64,000 nucleotides of DNA, taken from contig JANOBD010000013.1 in NCBI GenBank assembly GCA_031411495.1, positions 38,369 to 102,368 on the forward strand, in the 5' to 3' direction. A model generated the notes under the pieces. That model was not told where the DNA came from, did no database searches, and saw only the letters and a list, made by a program, of their open reading frames with translations. The stretch is from JANOBD01 sp031411495. Its GTDB lineage: Bacteria; Planctomycetota; Phycisphaerae; Tepidisphaerales; Tepidisphaeraceae. Positions 1-9,024 of this stretch are shown piece by piece; position 1 is the stretch's first letter, and the number at the start of each line of letters is the position of its first letter. The position numbers were made by a program, and so were the translations under genes.

Positions 1-231
1 ACGACCAGCACTGTCCTCTTCACGCAGGCCTCGCCTTGGCAGGCTGCGCTCGCGACGATCTCTGCACCGCTGGTGGGTACCGGAAATCCGCTGCGGCTGC
101 GGATCATGGAAACGCCGACCGGATTCAACGACAACGCATTCATCGTCGACAACTTCAGTATCCGCACCGTGCCCGAACCGGTGTCGGCCGGGCTGCTCGG
201 CGTCGCGTTGCTCGCCCGACGCCTCCGCTGA
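1..231 (+). CDS. C-terminal end of a PEP-CTERM sorted exported protein (5' truncated)
   Basis: The frame is open from the first base of the window to a TGA at 229-231 and encodes the last 76 residues of a larger protein. The end reads VPEP, then a hydrophobic stretch (VSAGLLGVALLA), then a basic tail RRLR. That is the tripartite PEP-CTERM signal recognised by exosortases, which sorts proteins to the envelope. The preceding part (FNDNAFIVDNFSI) resembles the secreted beta-rich domains common in planctomycete PEP-CTERM proteins. The N-terminus lies outside the window, so the ligand or function cannot be assigned. It converges on spmB with only 11 bases between the two stops. Confidence 0.85.
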   Translation, partial: TTSTVLFTQASPWQAALATISAPLVGTGNPLRLRIMETPTGFNDNAFIVDNFSIRTVPEPVSAGLLGVALLARRLR

Positions 232-242
232 ACCATGAGCAG

Positions 243-782
243 TCACATCAGCAAACGCACGAAGATGATCGCCAGGATGACGGCCGCAAGGTCGGCGATG
301 AGTCCCGTTGCGACGGCGTGTCTCGTCCGTCGAATCCCCACGGCACCGAAGTAAACCGCGATCACGTAAAACGTCGTCTCGGTACTGGCGTAGATCGTGG
401 CGCTGATCGCCGTGATCGGGCTGTTCACGCCGTACTTCGCTTTGGTCTCGGCCAGGATTCCCATCGAGCCGCTGCCGCTGAGCGGGCGCGCGAGGGTCAT
501 CGGCAGAATCTCCGGCGGGAAGCCGACCGCGGTCAGGGCCGGTCGAAGCGTCTCGGTCATTGCATCCATTGCACCGCTGGCGCGGAACATCGCGAACGCA
601 AACAGGATCGCGATCAGGTAAGGGATGATTGTAACCGCGGTGCTGAATCCCTCCTTCGCTCCGACCACGAACGATTCGTACACGCGCACGCCGCGGACGA
701 GTCCGTAAATCGGAAAGAACACGATGACAACGGTGAGCAGCACGACGCCGCTGGAAGAAAGGAGCTGTCGGAAGAGTTCCAT
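243..782 (-). CDS. spmB: Spore maturation protein B-like membrane protein (nucleoside recognition/Gate domain)
   Basis: 179 residues, the usual SpmB length. It is an integral membrane protein with an N-terminal hydrophobic segment, a central ETLRPALTAVGFPPEILPM region, and the SGSGSMGILAETKAKYGVNSP stretch characteristic of the Gate/nucleoside-recognition family. In Bacillus SpmA and SpmB act together in spore core dehydration. The pair is widespread in bacteria that do not sporulate, including planctomycetes, where its role is unknown (transport is likely). It lies 45 bases downstream of spmA on the same strand, so the two are probably co-transcribed. Confidence 0.88.
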   Translation of the reverse strand: MELFRQLLSSSGVVLLTVVIVFFPIYGLVRGVRVYESFVVGAKEGFSTAVTIIPYLIAILFAFAMFRASGAMDAMTETLRPALTAVGFPPEILPMTLARPLSGSGSMGILAETKAKYGVNSPITAISATIYASTETTFYVIAVYFGAVGIRRTRHAVATGLIADLAAVILAIIFVRLLM

Positions 783-827
783 AGTGATCTCGAATCAGAA
801 GAACCAATTTGCGAAAACGTGGACCGC

Positions 828-1805
828 TCAGTCGATCGGAAGAGTCTGCGGCGTGCGGGCCTGTGCGCGTTCGAGCAGTTTGCATGTCACGATCGCGATC
901 GCGAGTGAAACCCCCGTCGCAAGAAGGATCGGCCCCATGATCGCGCCGATGCGCGGTCCCATCAGGCCGACGAGCGACGGGCTGGGCAGCAGGGTGACCC
1001 CGGCGGTGTTGATTGCCAGCAGCATCACCATCGCGTTGGTCGCGGTGTCCTTCGTCGGGTTGAGCTTCTGAAGTTCCTGCATCGCCTTGATGCCGATCGG
1101 CGTCGCCGCGTTGCCCAGCGCGAGCATGTTCGCGGCGACGTTGAGCGCGATCAGTCCAAGCGCCGGCGAGTCTTTCGGAAGATCGGGGAAGAGTGGTCGG
1201 AGGACAGGCTGAATGATCTTCACGAGAAAGCCGACCAGTCCGGCCTCTTCGGCGATCTTGAGCAGTCCAAGCCAGAGCGCGAGCCCGCCGACGAGTGAGA
1301 GCGCCACTTCAAACGCCTTCTGCGCGAACGTGACTGCCGCCTCGTTGATGGCCTTGAGCTTCACGAAACGAACGGGGGGAAAACTGACGGACGTCGTCAC
1401 CGGACCGCTGAACGCGCCCGCCGGCGGGAGCGCCTCTGACGTCGTCCCGACCAGCGCCTTGTTGTCAGGATCGTGAAAGACGCGCGCGCTCGCGAGCGGC
1501 GCCGGCAGATAGGCGGAGACGAACTGAAGCTGCGTCTGATTGCCGGCCCTCACAACAACGGCGTCGAAGCTGTCGTCGTCGATCTTTGTTTTGGCGCGCT
1601 TGAAGAACGGCTTCCAGCCGTCATCGGGAATCGTGACGTGCACCTTCTCGGTCGGATCATTGGACGCCGCGATCGGCGGCCAGGTGACCTGCACCGTCAA
1701 CGGCACGCCGTTGTTGTAAACATTGTGATAGAGGTCGGAGCAGTCCTTGCCGATCGCGAAGAGAAAACTGATGAGGATCAGCCCTGCCCAGATGTAATTC
1801 ATCAT
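828..1805 (-). CDS. spmA: Spore maturation protein A-like membrane protein with a soluble insertion
   Basis: The start is placed at the ATG at 1805, followed by a second ATG. An AAAGGA ribosome-binding site lies 7 bases upstream, and MMNYIWAGLILISFLFAIG matches the normal SpmA N-terminus. The ORF can be read further upstream to 1964, but that extension has no membrane or SpmA features. The protein is 325 residues, longer than the usual ~200. After the first membrane helix there is about 130 residues of soluble beta-rich sequence. The standard SpmA body then follows (ALWLGLLKIAEEAGL, the LNVAANMLALGNAATPIGIKAM region, and TNAMVMLLAINTAG). It pairs with spmB immediately downstream. Confidence 0.85.
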   Translation of the reverse strand: MMNYIWAGLILISFLFAIGKDCSDLYHNVYNNGVPLTVQVTWPPIAASNDPTEKVHVTIPDDGWKPFFKRAKTKIDDDSFDAVVVRAGNQTQLQFVSAYLPAPLASARVFHDPDNKALVGTTSEALPPAGAFSGPVTTSVSFPPVRFVKLKAINEAAVTFAQKAFEVALSLVGGLALWLGLLKIAEEAGLVGFLVKIIQPVLRPLFPDLPKDSPALGLIALNVAANMLALGNAATPIGIKAMQELQKLNPTKDTATNAMVMLLAINTAGVTLLPSPSLVGLMGPRIGAIMGPILLATGVSLAIAIVTCKLLERAQARTPQTLPID

Positions 1806-1989
1806 ACGGCGTTCCTTTCGGGCGTCGCATTGTGCTGGGTCGAGCGGCGGATGCGAAAAGCGCACGAGATACTCGACGGGTCTGATCGGTTCCCCACGTA
1901 GGGAGGCGCCGATTCCGGCAGCCAGAATTGTCACTTTGACAATCCGTTCGGACGTCGCTCCCATCGAATGATTGAGTTTGTCATCTGCT

Positions 1990-2008
1990 TTGCTTACTGT
2001 GTAAGCAA
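1990..2008. promoter_or_regulatory. Perfect palindrome upstream of the sigma-54 activator gene (operator candidate)
   Basis: TTGCTTAC-TGT-GTAAGCAA is an exact 8-base inverted repeat with a 3-base centre. It ends 5 bases before the ATG of the GAF/sigma-54 activator and lies in the 208-base divergent gap with spmA. No conventional Shine-Dalgarno sequence is visible before that ATG. The site could be an autoregulatory operator or an RNA hairpin limiting translation. Confidence 0.55.
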
Positions 2009-2013
2009 TACTT

Positions 2014-3642
<1,629 letters not shown>

Positions 3643-3730
3643 TGAATCATTGGTGATGGATCATTAATGATGAATGATGATGGTTCAGTTCATACGAACC
3701 CGTCATCCATCAATGATCATCCATCATGAA
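3643..3730. repeat. AT-rich TGATG/CATCA repeat-rich convergent spacer
   Basis: The spacer between two converging genes contains many TGATG/ATCATT units on one side and CATCCATCA units on the other. A GGTTC...GAACC pair sits at the centre. It can fold into an imperfect long hairpin and stands out by low GC against its surroundings. A bidirectional terminator is the simplest interpretation. Confidence 0.5.
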
Positions 3731-3991
3731 TTATCTCCCGTCGCGATCTCGCGGATCTCCTGGCGGGAAATTCACGTCGTACTGCATCACTTTACGAACG
3801 TACGCAACGGGGTCCAACGCCTGCAACGCAGCGAAATAGAGCAGGTCGATCGATCCTTCCACGACGCCGCTCGTGCGATCGATCACGCGGATCTCCAGGC
3901 CGATCTCGACGAGACGTTGTGCCGCCTCGTCAATCTTGTCGACCCAGACTTCCTGGATCGTGATCACCACGTCGGCTATTTCGGCGTCCAT
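3731..3991 (-). CDS. Small conserved-looking hypothetical protein
   Basis: The start chosen is the ATG at 3991, which has a GGAG ribosome-binding site 5 bases upstream and begins 11 bases after the stop of the inositol-monophosphatase-family gene. A longer reading to 4084 would overlap that gene and looks non-native. The product is 86 residues, acidic, and begins MDAEIADVVITIQEVWVDK. The order of strands and helices (VVITIQEV, AAQRLVEIGLEIRVID, VEGSIDLLYFAALQALD, VAYVRKVM) suggests a small ferredoxin-like alpha/beta fold. I do not recognise the family. Tight coupling to the upstream phosphatase suggests shared expression only. Confidence 0.65.
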   Translation of the reverse strand: MDAEIADVVITIQEVWVDKIDEAAQRLVEIGLEIRVIDRTSGVVEGSIDLLYFAALQALDPVAYVRKVMQYDVNFPPGDPRDRDGR

Positions 3992-4001
3992 CAAATCTCC
4001 G

Positions 4002-4835
4002 TTACGGATTTTCGGCGATGAGCCGAACGATCTGTGAATGGGCTGCAGGTCCCGAGACGATATACGGCACCTTCGCGCCGCCATACCCCGCCAGTGAAAA
4101 CGGGAAGACCGGCCGGCCAGCGAGATCGCTTACGACGCCGCCCGCCGCCACCACTACCGCCGCGGGCGCGACGCAGTCCCACAGCTTTCCGTTCACGGTG
4201 ATGGCGGCGTGCGCCGTGCCCCCGGCGACGGCAACCGCCTCGAGGGCTGCCGAGCCGAGCATGCGGACTTTCCAGGTGGTCTGGTTCAGCAGCTTCGATA
4301 TCCACGCGGGCGCGACGCCGTGCCTGTTCAGCAGGTTGCTCGTGCACATGAGGATGCTGGCATCGCTCATCGGGTCCGTTGGCGCGTGCGCCGCGCGATC
4401 GGTGACGAACGCGCCTGTGTCCTGAGCGCCGGCATAGACGCGATTACGGGTAACGTCGAAAACGACGCCGAGCGTCGGCATTCCCGCTTCGAGCAGGCCG
4501 ATACAGACGGCGAAGTTGTCGGCGCCGCCGATGAAGTTGTTCGTGCCGTCGATCGGATCGATGACCCAGACGCGGCCATTCGGATCGGCGACTTCGACCG
4601 TGATGTCGGACCCGTCATCAGACTCTTCGCCAATGATTCCGTCGGTCGGGAAGTGCTGCTTCAACTGCGAAACGATCAGCCGCTGGCAGGATCGATCCGC
4701 CTCGGTGACGGCTTCATTCTGCGTGGCGCGGTGACTCTTGGTCAGGCGTAACACCTTGCCGTATTGCTCCATCGCAAGCGCGCCGGCCGCGCGGGCGATC
4801 TCGATGGCGATGTTCAATTCTTCTCGTCGGGTCAT
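4002..4835 (-). CDS. Inositol monophosphatase family phosphatase
   Basis: 277 residues, the family's normal length. The metal-binding signatures are visible: EAVTEAD near residues 41-47, GEES at 69-72, and WVIDPIDGTNNF at 90-101. The C-terminal metal motif is WDCVAPAAVVVAAGG, a variant of the usual WDxAA(G)xxI(L)xxAGG. These residues support Mg-dependent phosphomonoester hydrolysis. The substrate could be inositol-1-phosphate, 3'-phosphoadenosine 5'-phosphate or a sugar phosphate, which sequence alone does not decide. It is cytosolic, with no signal peptide. The ATG at 4835 is the only sensible start. It is followed by a small gene after 10 bases. Confidence 0.9.
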   Translation of the reverse strand: MTRREELNIAIEIARAAGALAMEQYGKVLRLTKSHRATQNEAVTEADRSCQRLIVSQLKQHFPTDGIIGEESDDGSDITVEVADPNGRVWVIDPIDGTNNFIGGADNFAVCIGLLEAGMPTLGVVFDVTRNRVYAGAQDTGAFVTDRAAHAPTDPMSDASILMCTSNLLNRHGVAPAWISKLLNQTTWKVRMLGSAALEAVAVAGGTAHAAITVNGKLWDCVAPAAVVVAAGGVVSDLAGRPVFPFSLAGYGGAKVPYIVSGPAAHSQIVRLIAENP

Positions 4836-4869
4836 GTCGCGGCGACGTTAGCGGTTTGCCGCCGTGAAG

Positions 4870-5631
4870 TCACGCCGTCCCGGTTTCTTCGAGGATTTCG
4901 GCAAGGCGCACGGCCACCGCGCTGCCGACCGGCGTGAGATCGTCACGCCCGGCGAACCGGCGGAGCGCGCCGCTCTCGAAGGGCACCGCTTCGCTCGATC
5001 CGTGTTCCTCCTGGAGCACCTGCCGCTGGATCTGCGCGGCCAGGAGCGTGGAACGCACGAGGAAGATCGTTTCCGGATGCCGAAGCCGAGCGTCCTCGAC
5101 AATGCCGATGCATTCGATGGCAACAATCTCTGGCATCTGGAGGTGAAGCTCTTCGCGGAGCTCGCGGCGGACATCATCGAAGAGGTTGATCGATGGACGC
5201 ACTTCGAGCGAGCCTGCAAAGGGATGAATCATGTGCGGGTAATACGCGACGCTCCCGTTGCGTCGGCCCATGACGAGTTGATCATCGCTCGAGATCAAAC
5301 CGGCGCTGACGCCCACCGGATTGGCCATCACGTCGCGCCCGAATCGGTCGACGAACTCCGGGTGTGAAAAGTTCGTTCCGACGTTGACGCGGTACGACGT
5401 CTCGGAAACGACAAGCGAGAGCGCGTCGAAGCTGGCGCGATACGATTCGAGTCGGCAGACAGGGCCGTCAAAAAGCTTTACGCCGGGCCGCAATGTCACT
5501 TCGCGCCAAGCCGACTCGATTGCCGCTTCGACTTCCGGGATCAGTCGGCGACCGGATGACGTGAGCGTGACGGAAATGCTCGATTCGCTCCATCGGCCGC
5601 GCGCCAGGAATTGCATTCGCTCGTTCGACAT
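4870..5631 (-). CDS. Nudix-superfamily-like hydrolase, NUDT22-like
   Basis: 253 residues. The central region holds a Nudix-box-like segment, RRELREELHL, preceded by GSLEVRPSINLFDD. The glycine of REUXEEXGU is replaced by His. The stretch before it (VNVGTNFSHPEF, MANPVGVSAGLISSD, MGRRNGSVAYYPHMIHPFAG) is reminiscent of the NUDT22 subfamily, which has an atypical Nudix box and hydrolyses UDP-sugars. That resemblance is my recollection, not a search result. Nucleoside-diphosphate-sugar hydrolysis is therefore a suggestion. It has no signal peptide, and lies 34 bases upstream of the phosphatase gene on the same strand. Confidence 0.7.
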   Translation of the reverse strand: MSNERMQFLARGRWSESSISVTLTSSGRRLIPEVEAAIESAWREVTLRPGVKLFDGPVCRLESYRASFDALSLVVSETSYRVNVGTNFSHPEFVDRFGRDVMANPVGVSAGLISSDDQLVMGRRNGSVAYYPHMIHPFAGSLEVRPSINLFDDVRRELREELHLQMPEIVAIECIGIVEDARLRHPETIFLVRSTLLAAQIQRQVLQEEHGSSEAVPFESGALRRFAGRDDLTPVGSAVAVRLAEILEETGTA

Positions 5632-5746
5632 TGCCGCTATCTAGCCGAACGGGCTCCCGCGTACACGTCGACGCGTTACTCCTTTTCAAACTTCTTGAAG
5701 AGAAATGGCGCTTTACTCGCCGTGCTGGTTCGGGAATAGTTAGGGT

Positions 5747-7006
5747 ATGGAAGACCGGGTGAGAATCAAGCTTGCCGTCCTCGCGGACGCGGCGAAATAC
5801 GATGCTTCCTGCGCCTCCAGCGGCGCGGCGCGCGGCGGCAACGGGAAAGGAATCGGCCACGCGACCGGCAGTGGCATCTGCCACAGTTACACGCCCGATG
5901 GCCGGTGCATTTCGCTCTTGAAGATTCTGCTGACCAATTACTGCATTTACGACTGCCAGTACTGCGTCAACCGCGTCAGTTCGGATGTGAATCGCGAGCG
6001 ATTCAGCATCGACGAGGTCGTCGAGCTGACGATGGGTTTCTACAAGCGGAATTACATCGAGGGGCTCTTTCTCAGCAGCGGCATCATTCAGAGCGTCGAC
6101 TACACGATGGAGCAATTGGTCGAAGTGGCGAAGCGGTTGCGCGTTCACCACCATTTCGGAGGCTACATTCACCTGAAAGCGGTGCCGAACGCGTCGCCGA
6201 TCCTGCTGCGCCTCGCCGGCCGATATGCGGATCGGCTCAGCGCGAACGTCGAGTTGCCGACGCCGGCGGATCTTTCGAGACTCGCGCCGCAGAAAAAGAT
6301 GAGCGAGATCGAAGGATCGATGGCGGTGCTGAAAGCGGGGATCGATGAGTATCAGGATCAGAAGTTCAAGAGCGCGAATGCGCCGCGTTTCAGCCCGGCT
6401 GGCCAGAGCACGCAGATGATCATCGGCGCGACGCCGACGCCCGATCTGCAAATCCTGCAGACGGCGCGGGCGTTGTATCGAAACCAGGGTTTGCGGCGCG
6501 TGTACTACTCGGCATTCAGCCCGATCCCGCATGCCGATGGCCGGCTGCCTGCGGGAACGCCTCCGCTGGTGCGCGAGCATCGTCTCTATCAGGCCGACTG
6601 GCTGCTGCGACATTACGGATTTGAGGTCGATGAAATCACGCCGGCCGACGCACCCAACCTGTCGGCCGATGTGGATCCGAAGCTCGCGTGGGCGCTGCGC
6701 AATCGGAACCGTTTCCCGGTCGATCTGAACAAGTCGCCACGCGAGGTGATGCTGCGCGTGCCCGGGCTGGGCGCGCGGAATGTCGATCGGCTGATCGAAC
6801 TTCGCCGGTTCCGCGCGATTCGACTCGATCAGCTTCATAACCTCCGCATTTCGACCAAGAAGGTGTGCCCCTGGGTGATCGCGGCGGATCACAATCCGGA
6901 TGCGATGCTGATCGATCGTGCGGAGCTGGCGATGAAGGTGAAGCCGATCAATCCACAGTTGGAACTCTTCACAGCGGGAGTCAGTGCGGCGAACGGCGAG
7001 TTGTAA
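5747..7006 (+). CDS. Putative DNA modification/repair radical SAM protein (TIGR03916-like)
   Basis: 419 residues. The iron-sulfur/SAM motif is CIYDCQYC (CX3CX2C) inside LTNYCIYDCQYCVNRVSS. It is followed by typical radical-SAM barrel segments (GLFLSSGI, HLKAVPNA, LSANVELPT). The C-terminal part has a helix-hairpin-helix sequence (REVMLRVPGLGARNVDRLIE), which suggests DNA binding. This family is known to be genetically linked with UdgX-type uracil-DNA proteins, and such a gene follows directly. The reaction is undetermined; base repair or modification is the usual inference. The ATG at 5747 has only a weak ribosome-binding site. Confidence 0.87.
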   Translation: MEDRVRIKLAVLADAAKYDASCASSGAARGGNGKGIGHATGSGICHSYTPDGRCISLLKILLTNYCIYDCQYCVNRVSSDVNRERFSIDEVVELTMGFYKRNYIEGLFLSSGIIQSVDYTMEQLVEVAKRLRVHHHFGGYIHLKAVPNASPILLRLAGRYADRLSANVELPTPADLSRLAPQKKMSEIEGSMAVLKAGIDEYQDQKFKSANAPRFSPAGQSTQMIIGATPTPDLQILQTARALYRNQGLRRVYYSAFSPIPHADGRLPAGTPPLVREHRLYQADWLLRHYGFEVDEITPADAPNLSADVDPKLAWALRNRNRFPVDLNKSPREVMLRVPGLGARNVDRLIELRRFRAIRLDQLHNLRISTKKVCPWVIAADHNPDAMLIDRAELAMKVKPINPQLELFTAGVSAANGEL

Positions 7007-7031
7007 GAAGCAAGTGACACGGCAGGTGAAG

Positions 7032-8435
7032 ATGATTAATCGATCCATTCAATCATCGTTCGAATCGTGGCGCGACGCCGCTCGGGTGCTGCTTCAACAG
7101 CATGTCGCGCCCGAAGAGGTGATTTGGACGGACGAGCATTCAAATGCCGGCGCGCTTTGGTTTGCTGAGGATCTCGCGTCAGCGGGGACCATTCCGGAAC
7201 GAGCATTCGCTATCCCGCGCGAGTTCATTGGACAAGCTCAACTCGCTGCGTGTTTTCGTGACCCGGAACGGTGGTCGCTGCTCTATCGCGTCGCCTTTCG
7301 ACTCACGCACGGCGAGCCGGACCTGATGTCGATCGTCGTCGACGATGACATCACGCGGCTGCGGAACATGGCCAAAGCCGTGTCGCGCGATCGGCACAAG
7401 ATGACGGCATTCGTCCGGTTTCGCGAGATCGTCGTCGACGGCGTGTCACAATACGTCGCATTCCACCGGCCCGATCACTATATCGTTCGACTCGTTTCCC
7501 CGTTTTTTGTCGAACGTTTCAGGCCGATGCACTGGGCGGTCCTGACGCCCGATGAATCGATGCGTTGGGACACCCGTGAACTGACTTTCGGGCCGGGCGT
7601 GAGTTCGCGCGAAGGGCCAGCGGAAGACAGCGTCGAATCGCTGTGGCTGACCTACTATCGGAATATCTTCAACCCCGCGCGGCTGAAGGTGAAGCACATG
7701 ATCCAGGAACTGCCCACCCGGCATTGGAAGACGTTGCCGGAGGCGGCGCTGATACCGGAGCTCATTCGGTCGGCAGGATCACGATCGCTGGAGATGCAGG
7801 CCATGGCGGTACGACGAACCCAAGAGGTGGCGCCGGTTCCCGATTCGACTTCGCTCCGCGTGCTGGAGGATGTGAGCCGCAGTTGCCTCGCGTGTGAGTG
7901 GGCACGCAAATGCACGCAGACCGTCTTTGGCAGCGGGCCGAAGAGTGCGCGGATCGTCCTCGTCGGCGAGCAGCCGGGCGACATCGAGGATCAGAAGGGC
8001 AAGCCGTTCGTGGGCCCGGCGGGGCAGTTGCTGCGATCAATCATCAAAGAGACTGGTTTTGACGAGTCGACAATTTACCTCACCAACGCCGTGAAGCATT
8101 TCAAGTTCGAGCCGCGCGGCACACGGCGCATTCACCAGACGCCGAGCGCGCGGGATGTGTCGGTCTGCAAGCCGTGGCTGGAAGCGGAATTGAAGGCGAT
8201 CAAGCCCGAGGTGATCGTCTGTCTCGGAGCGACGGCCGCCAAATCGATCCTCGGCCACGGCTTTCGCATCACGCGGGGCCGGGGCGAGTGGATGGAAACC
8301 CAATGGTGCGCGAAGACGCTCGCGAGCTGGCATCCGTCGGCGATTTTGCGCGTTCCAGATCGCGATGCAGCAGAGTTGATGAAATCCCAGCTTCGATCTG
8401 ATCTTGATACAGCCTTCGCTGCGGTCGGCGAATAG
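7032..8435 (+). CDS. udgX: DUF4130-UdgX fusion uracil-DNA binding/repair protein
   Basis: The start at 7032 is preferred over an in-frame ATG at 6984 that would overlap the previous gene; it has AGGTG upstream. The product is 467 residues. Residues ~1-260 match the DUF4130/'probable DNA metabolism' linker family, and ~278-467 are UdgX. In UdgX, CLACEWARKC supplies iron-sulfur ligands, GEQPGDIEDQKGKPFVGPAG is the active-site loop, and GTRRIHQTPSA contains the His (368) that in mycobacterial UdgX bonds covalently to uracil-excised DNA. The late motif ASWHPSAILR is also present. Together with the radical SAM partner it forms an established pair of unresolved joint function. Confidence 0.88.
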   Translation: MINRSIQSSFESWRDAARVLLQQHVAPEEVIWTDEHSNAGALWFAEDLASAGTIPERAFAIPREFIGQAQLAACFRDPERWSLLYRVAFRLTHGEPDLMSIVVDDDITRLRNMAKAVSRDRHKMTAFVRFREIVVDGVSQYVAFHRPDHYIVRLVSPFFVERFRPMHWAVLTPDESMRWDTRELTFGPGVSSREGPAEDSVESLWLTYYRNIFNPARLKVKHMIQELPTRHWKTLPEAALIPELIRSAGSRSLEMQAMAVRRTQEVAPVPDSTSLRVLEDVSRSCLACEWARKCTQTVFGSGPKSARIVLVGEQPGDIEDQKGKPFVGPAGQLLRSIIKETGFDESTIYLTNAVKHFKFEPRGTRRIHQTPSARDVSVCKPWLEAELKAIKPEVIVCLGATAAKSILGHGFRITRGRGEWMETQWCAKTLASWHPSAILRVPDRDAAELMKSQLRSDLDTAFAAVGE

Positions 8436-8446
8436 ATTTCGATTGT

Positions 8447-8995
8447 TCAGCGTGCAGGTAAAAATTTCCATGTATCGAGGATTGATTGAGCGGCATCATC
8501 GAGCGATTTGGCAGTGGTTGGGAGCGCAGTGTAGGTTATCGTGAACATCGCGCTATTTGCGTAGACATAAGTCTGTTCAACCCGATATTGCTGATTCTTC
8601 ACTTTGAGTAGCAAGACAAATCGGCGACCTTCCTGTCCATCTAACGTAATCGTTCGTACCTCACCTTGAAGCGTCGCGCCGTCCCTCTCCTTTGCAGTCG
8701 CGATCACTTTCGACACCACGTTATCCACATTTCCAGGCTCGTTGTTTTCGTGTACCGAGTACGTTACGCCTACATTTTCAAGAAACAAATCCGACGCGGT
8801 TTCTGCTGAAGATTGCACTCTCGCCGCCAAGCGCGTTGGGGTCGGAACGGTTTCTTTCCACCCAAGTGGAACTGCGAATTCAAAGCGAGAACCTTTGTCA
8901 CGGCAAGGCCGCGTTGTTGGAGAACCCTGAGCGAAAACAACAGTGGCGAAACCGAGCAAAAGCAAGGCAAATATTCGCATTTTGTGACGCTGCAT
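8447..8995 (-). CDS. Secreted DcrB/PsbP-like hypothetical protein
   Basis: The start is taken as the ATG at 8995 (GGAG just upstream); an internal ATG at 8980 is possible. The 182-residue product has a clear signal peptide (MRIFALLLLGFATVVFAQG). A compact domain follows that begins RFEFAVPLGWKE and ends DDAAQSILDTWKFLPAR, the pattern of DcrB/PsbP/Mog1-fold periplasmic proteins. No catalytic residues are recognisable. The gene looks distinctly less GC-rich than its neighbours, which may indicate recent acquisition. It converges on udgX, with 11 bases between the stops. Confidence 0.72.
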   Translation of the reverse strand: MQRHKMRIFALLLLGFATVVFAQGSPTTRPCRDKGSRFEFAVPLGWKETVPTPTRLAARVQSSAETASDLFLENVGVTYSVHENNEPGNVDNVVSKVIATAKERDGATLQGEVRTITLDGQEGRRFVLLLKVKNQQYRVEQTYVYANSAMFTITYTALPTTAKSLDDAAQSILDTWKFLPAR

Positions 8996-9024
8996 TTGGC
9001 TCCGAGCGCTGAATATATATTCGG

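Noticed and set aside
1806..1964. Upstream extension of spmA to 1964
   Set aside because: The extra 53 residues lack coding character, while the ATG at 1805 has a good ribosome-binding site and gives the canonical SpmA N-terminus.
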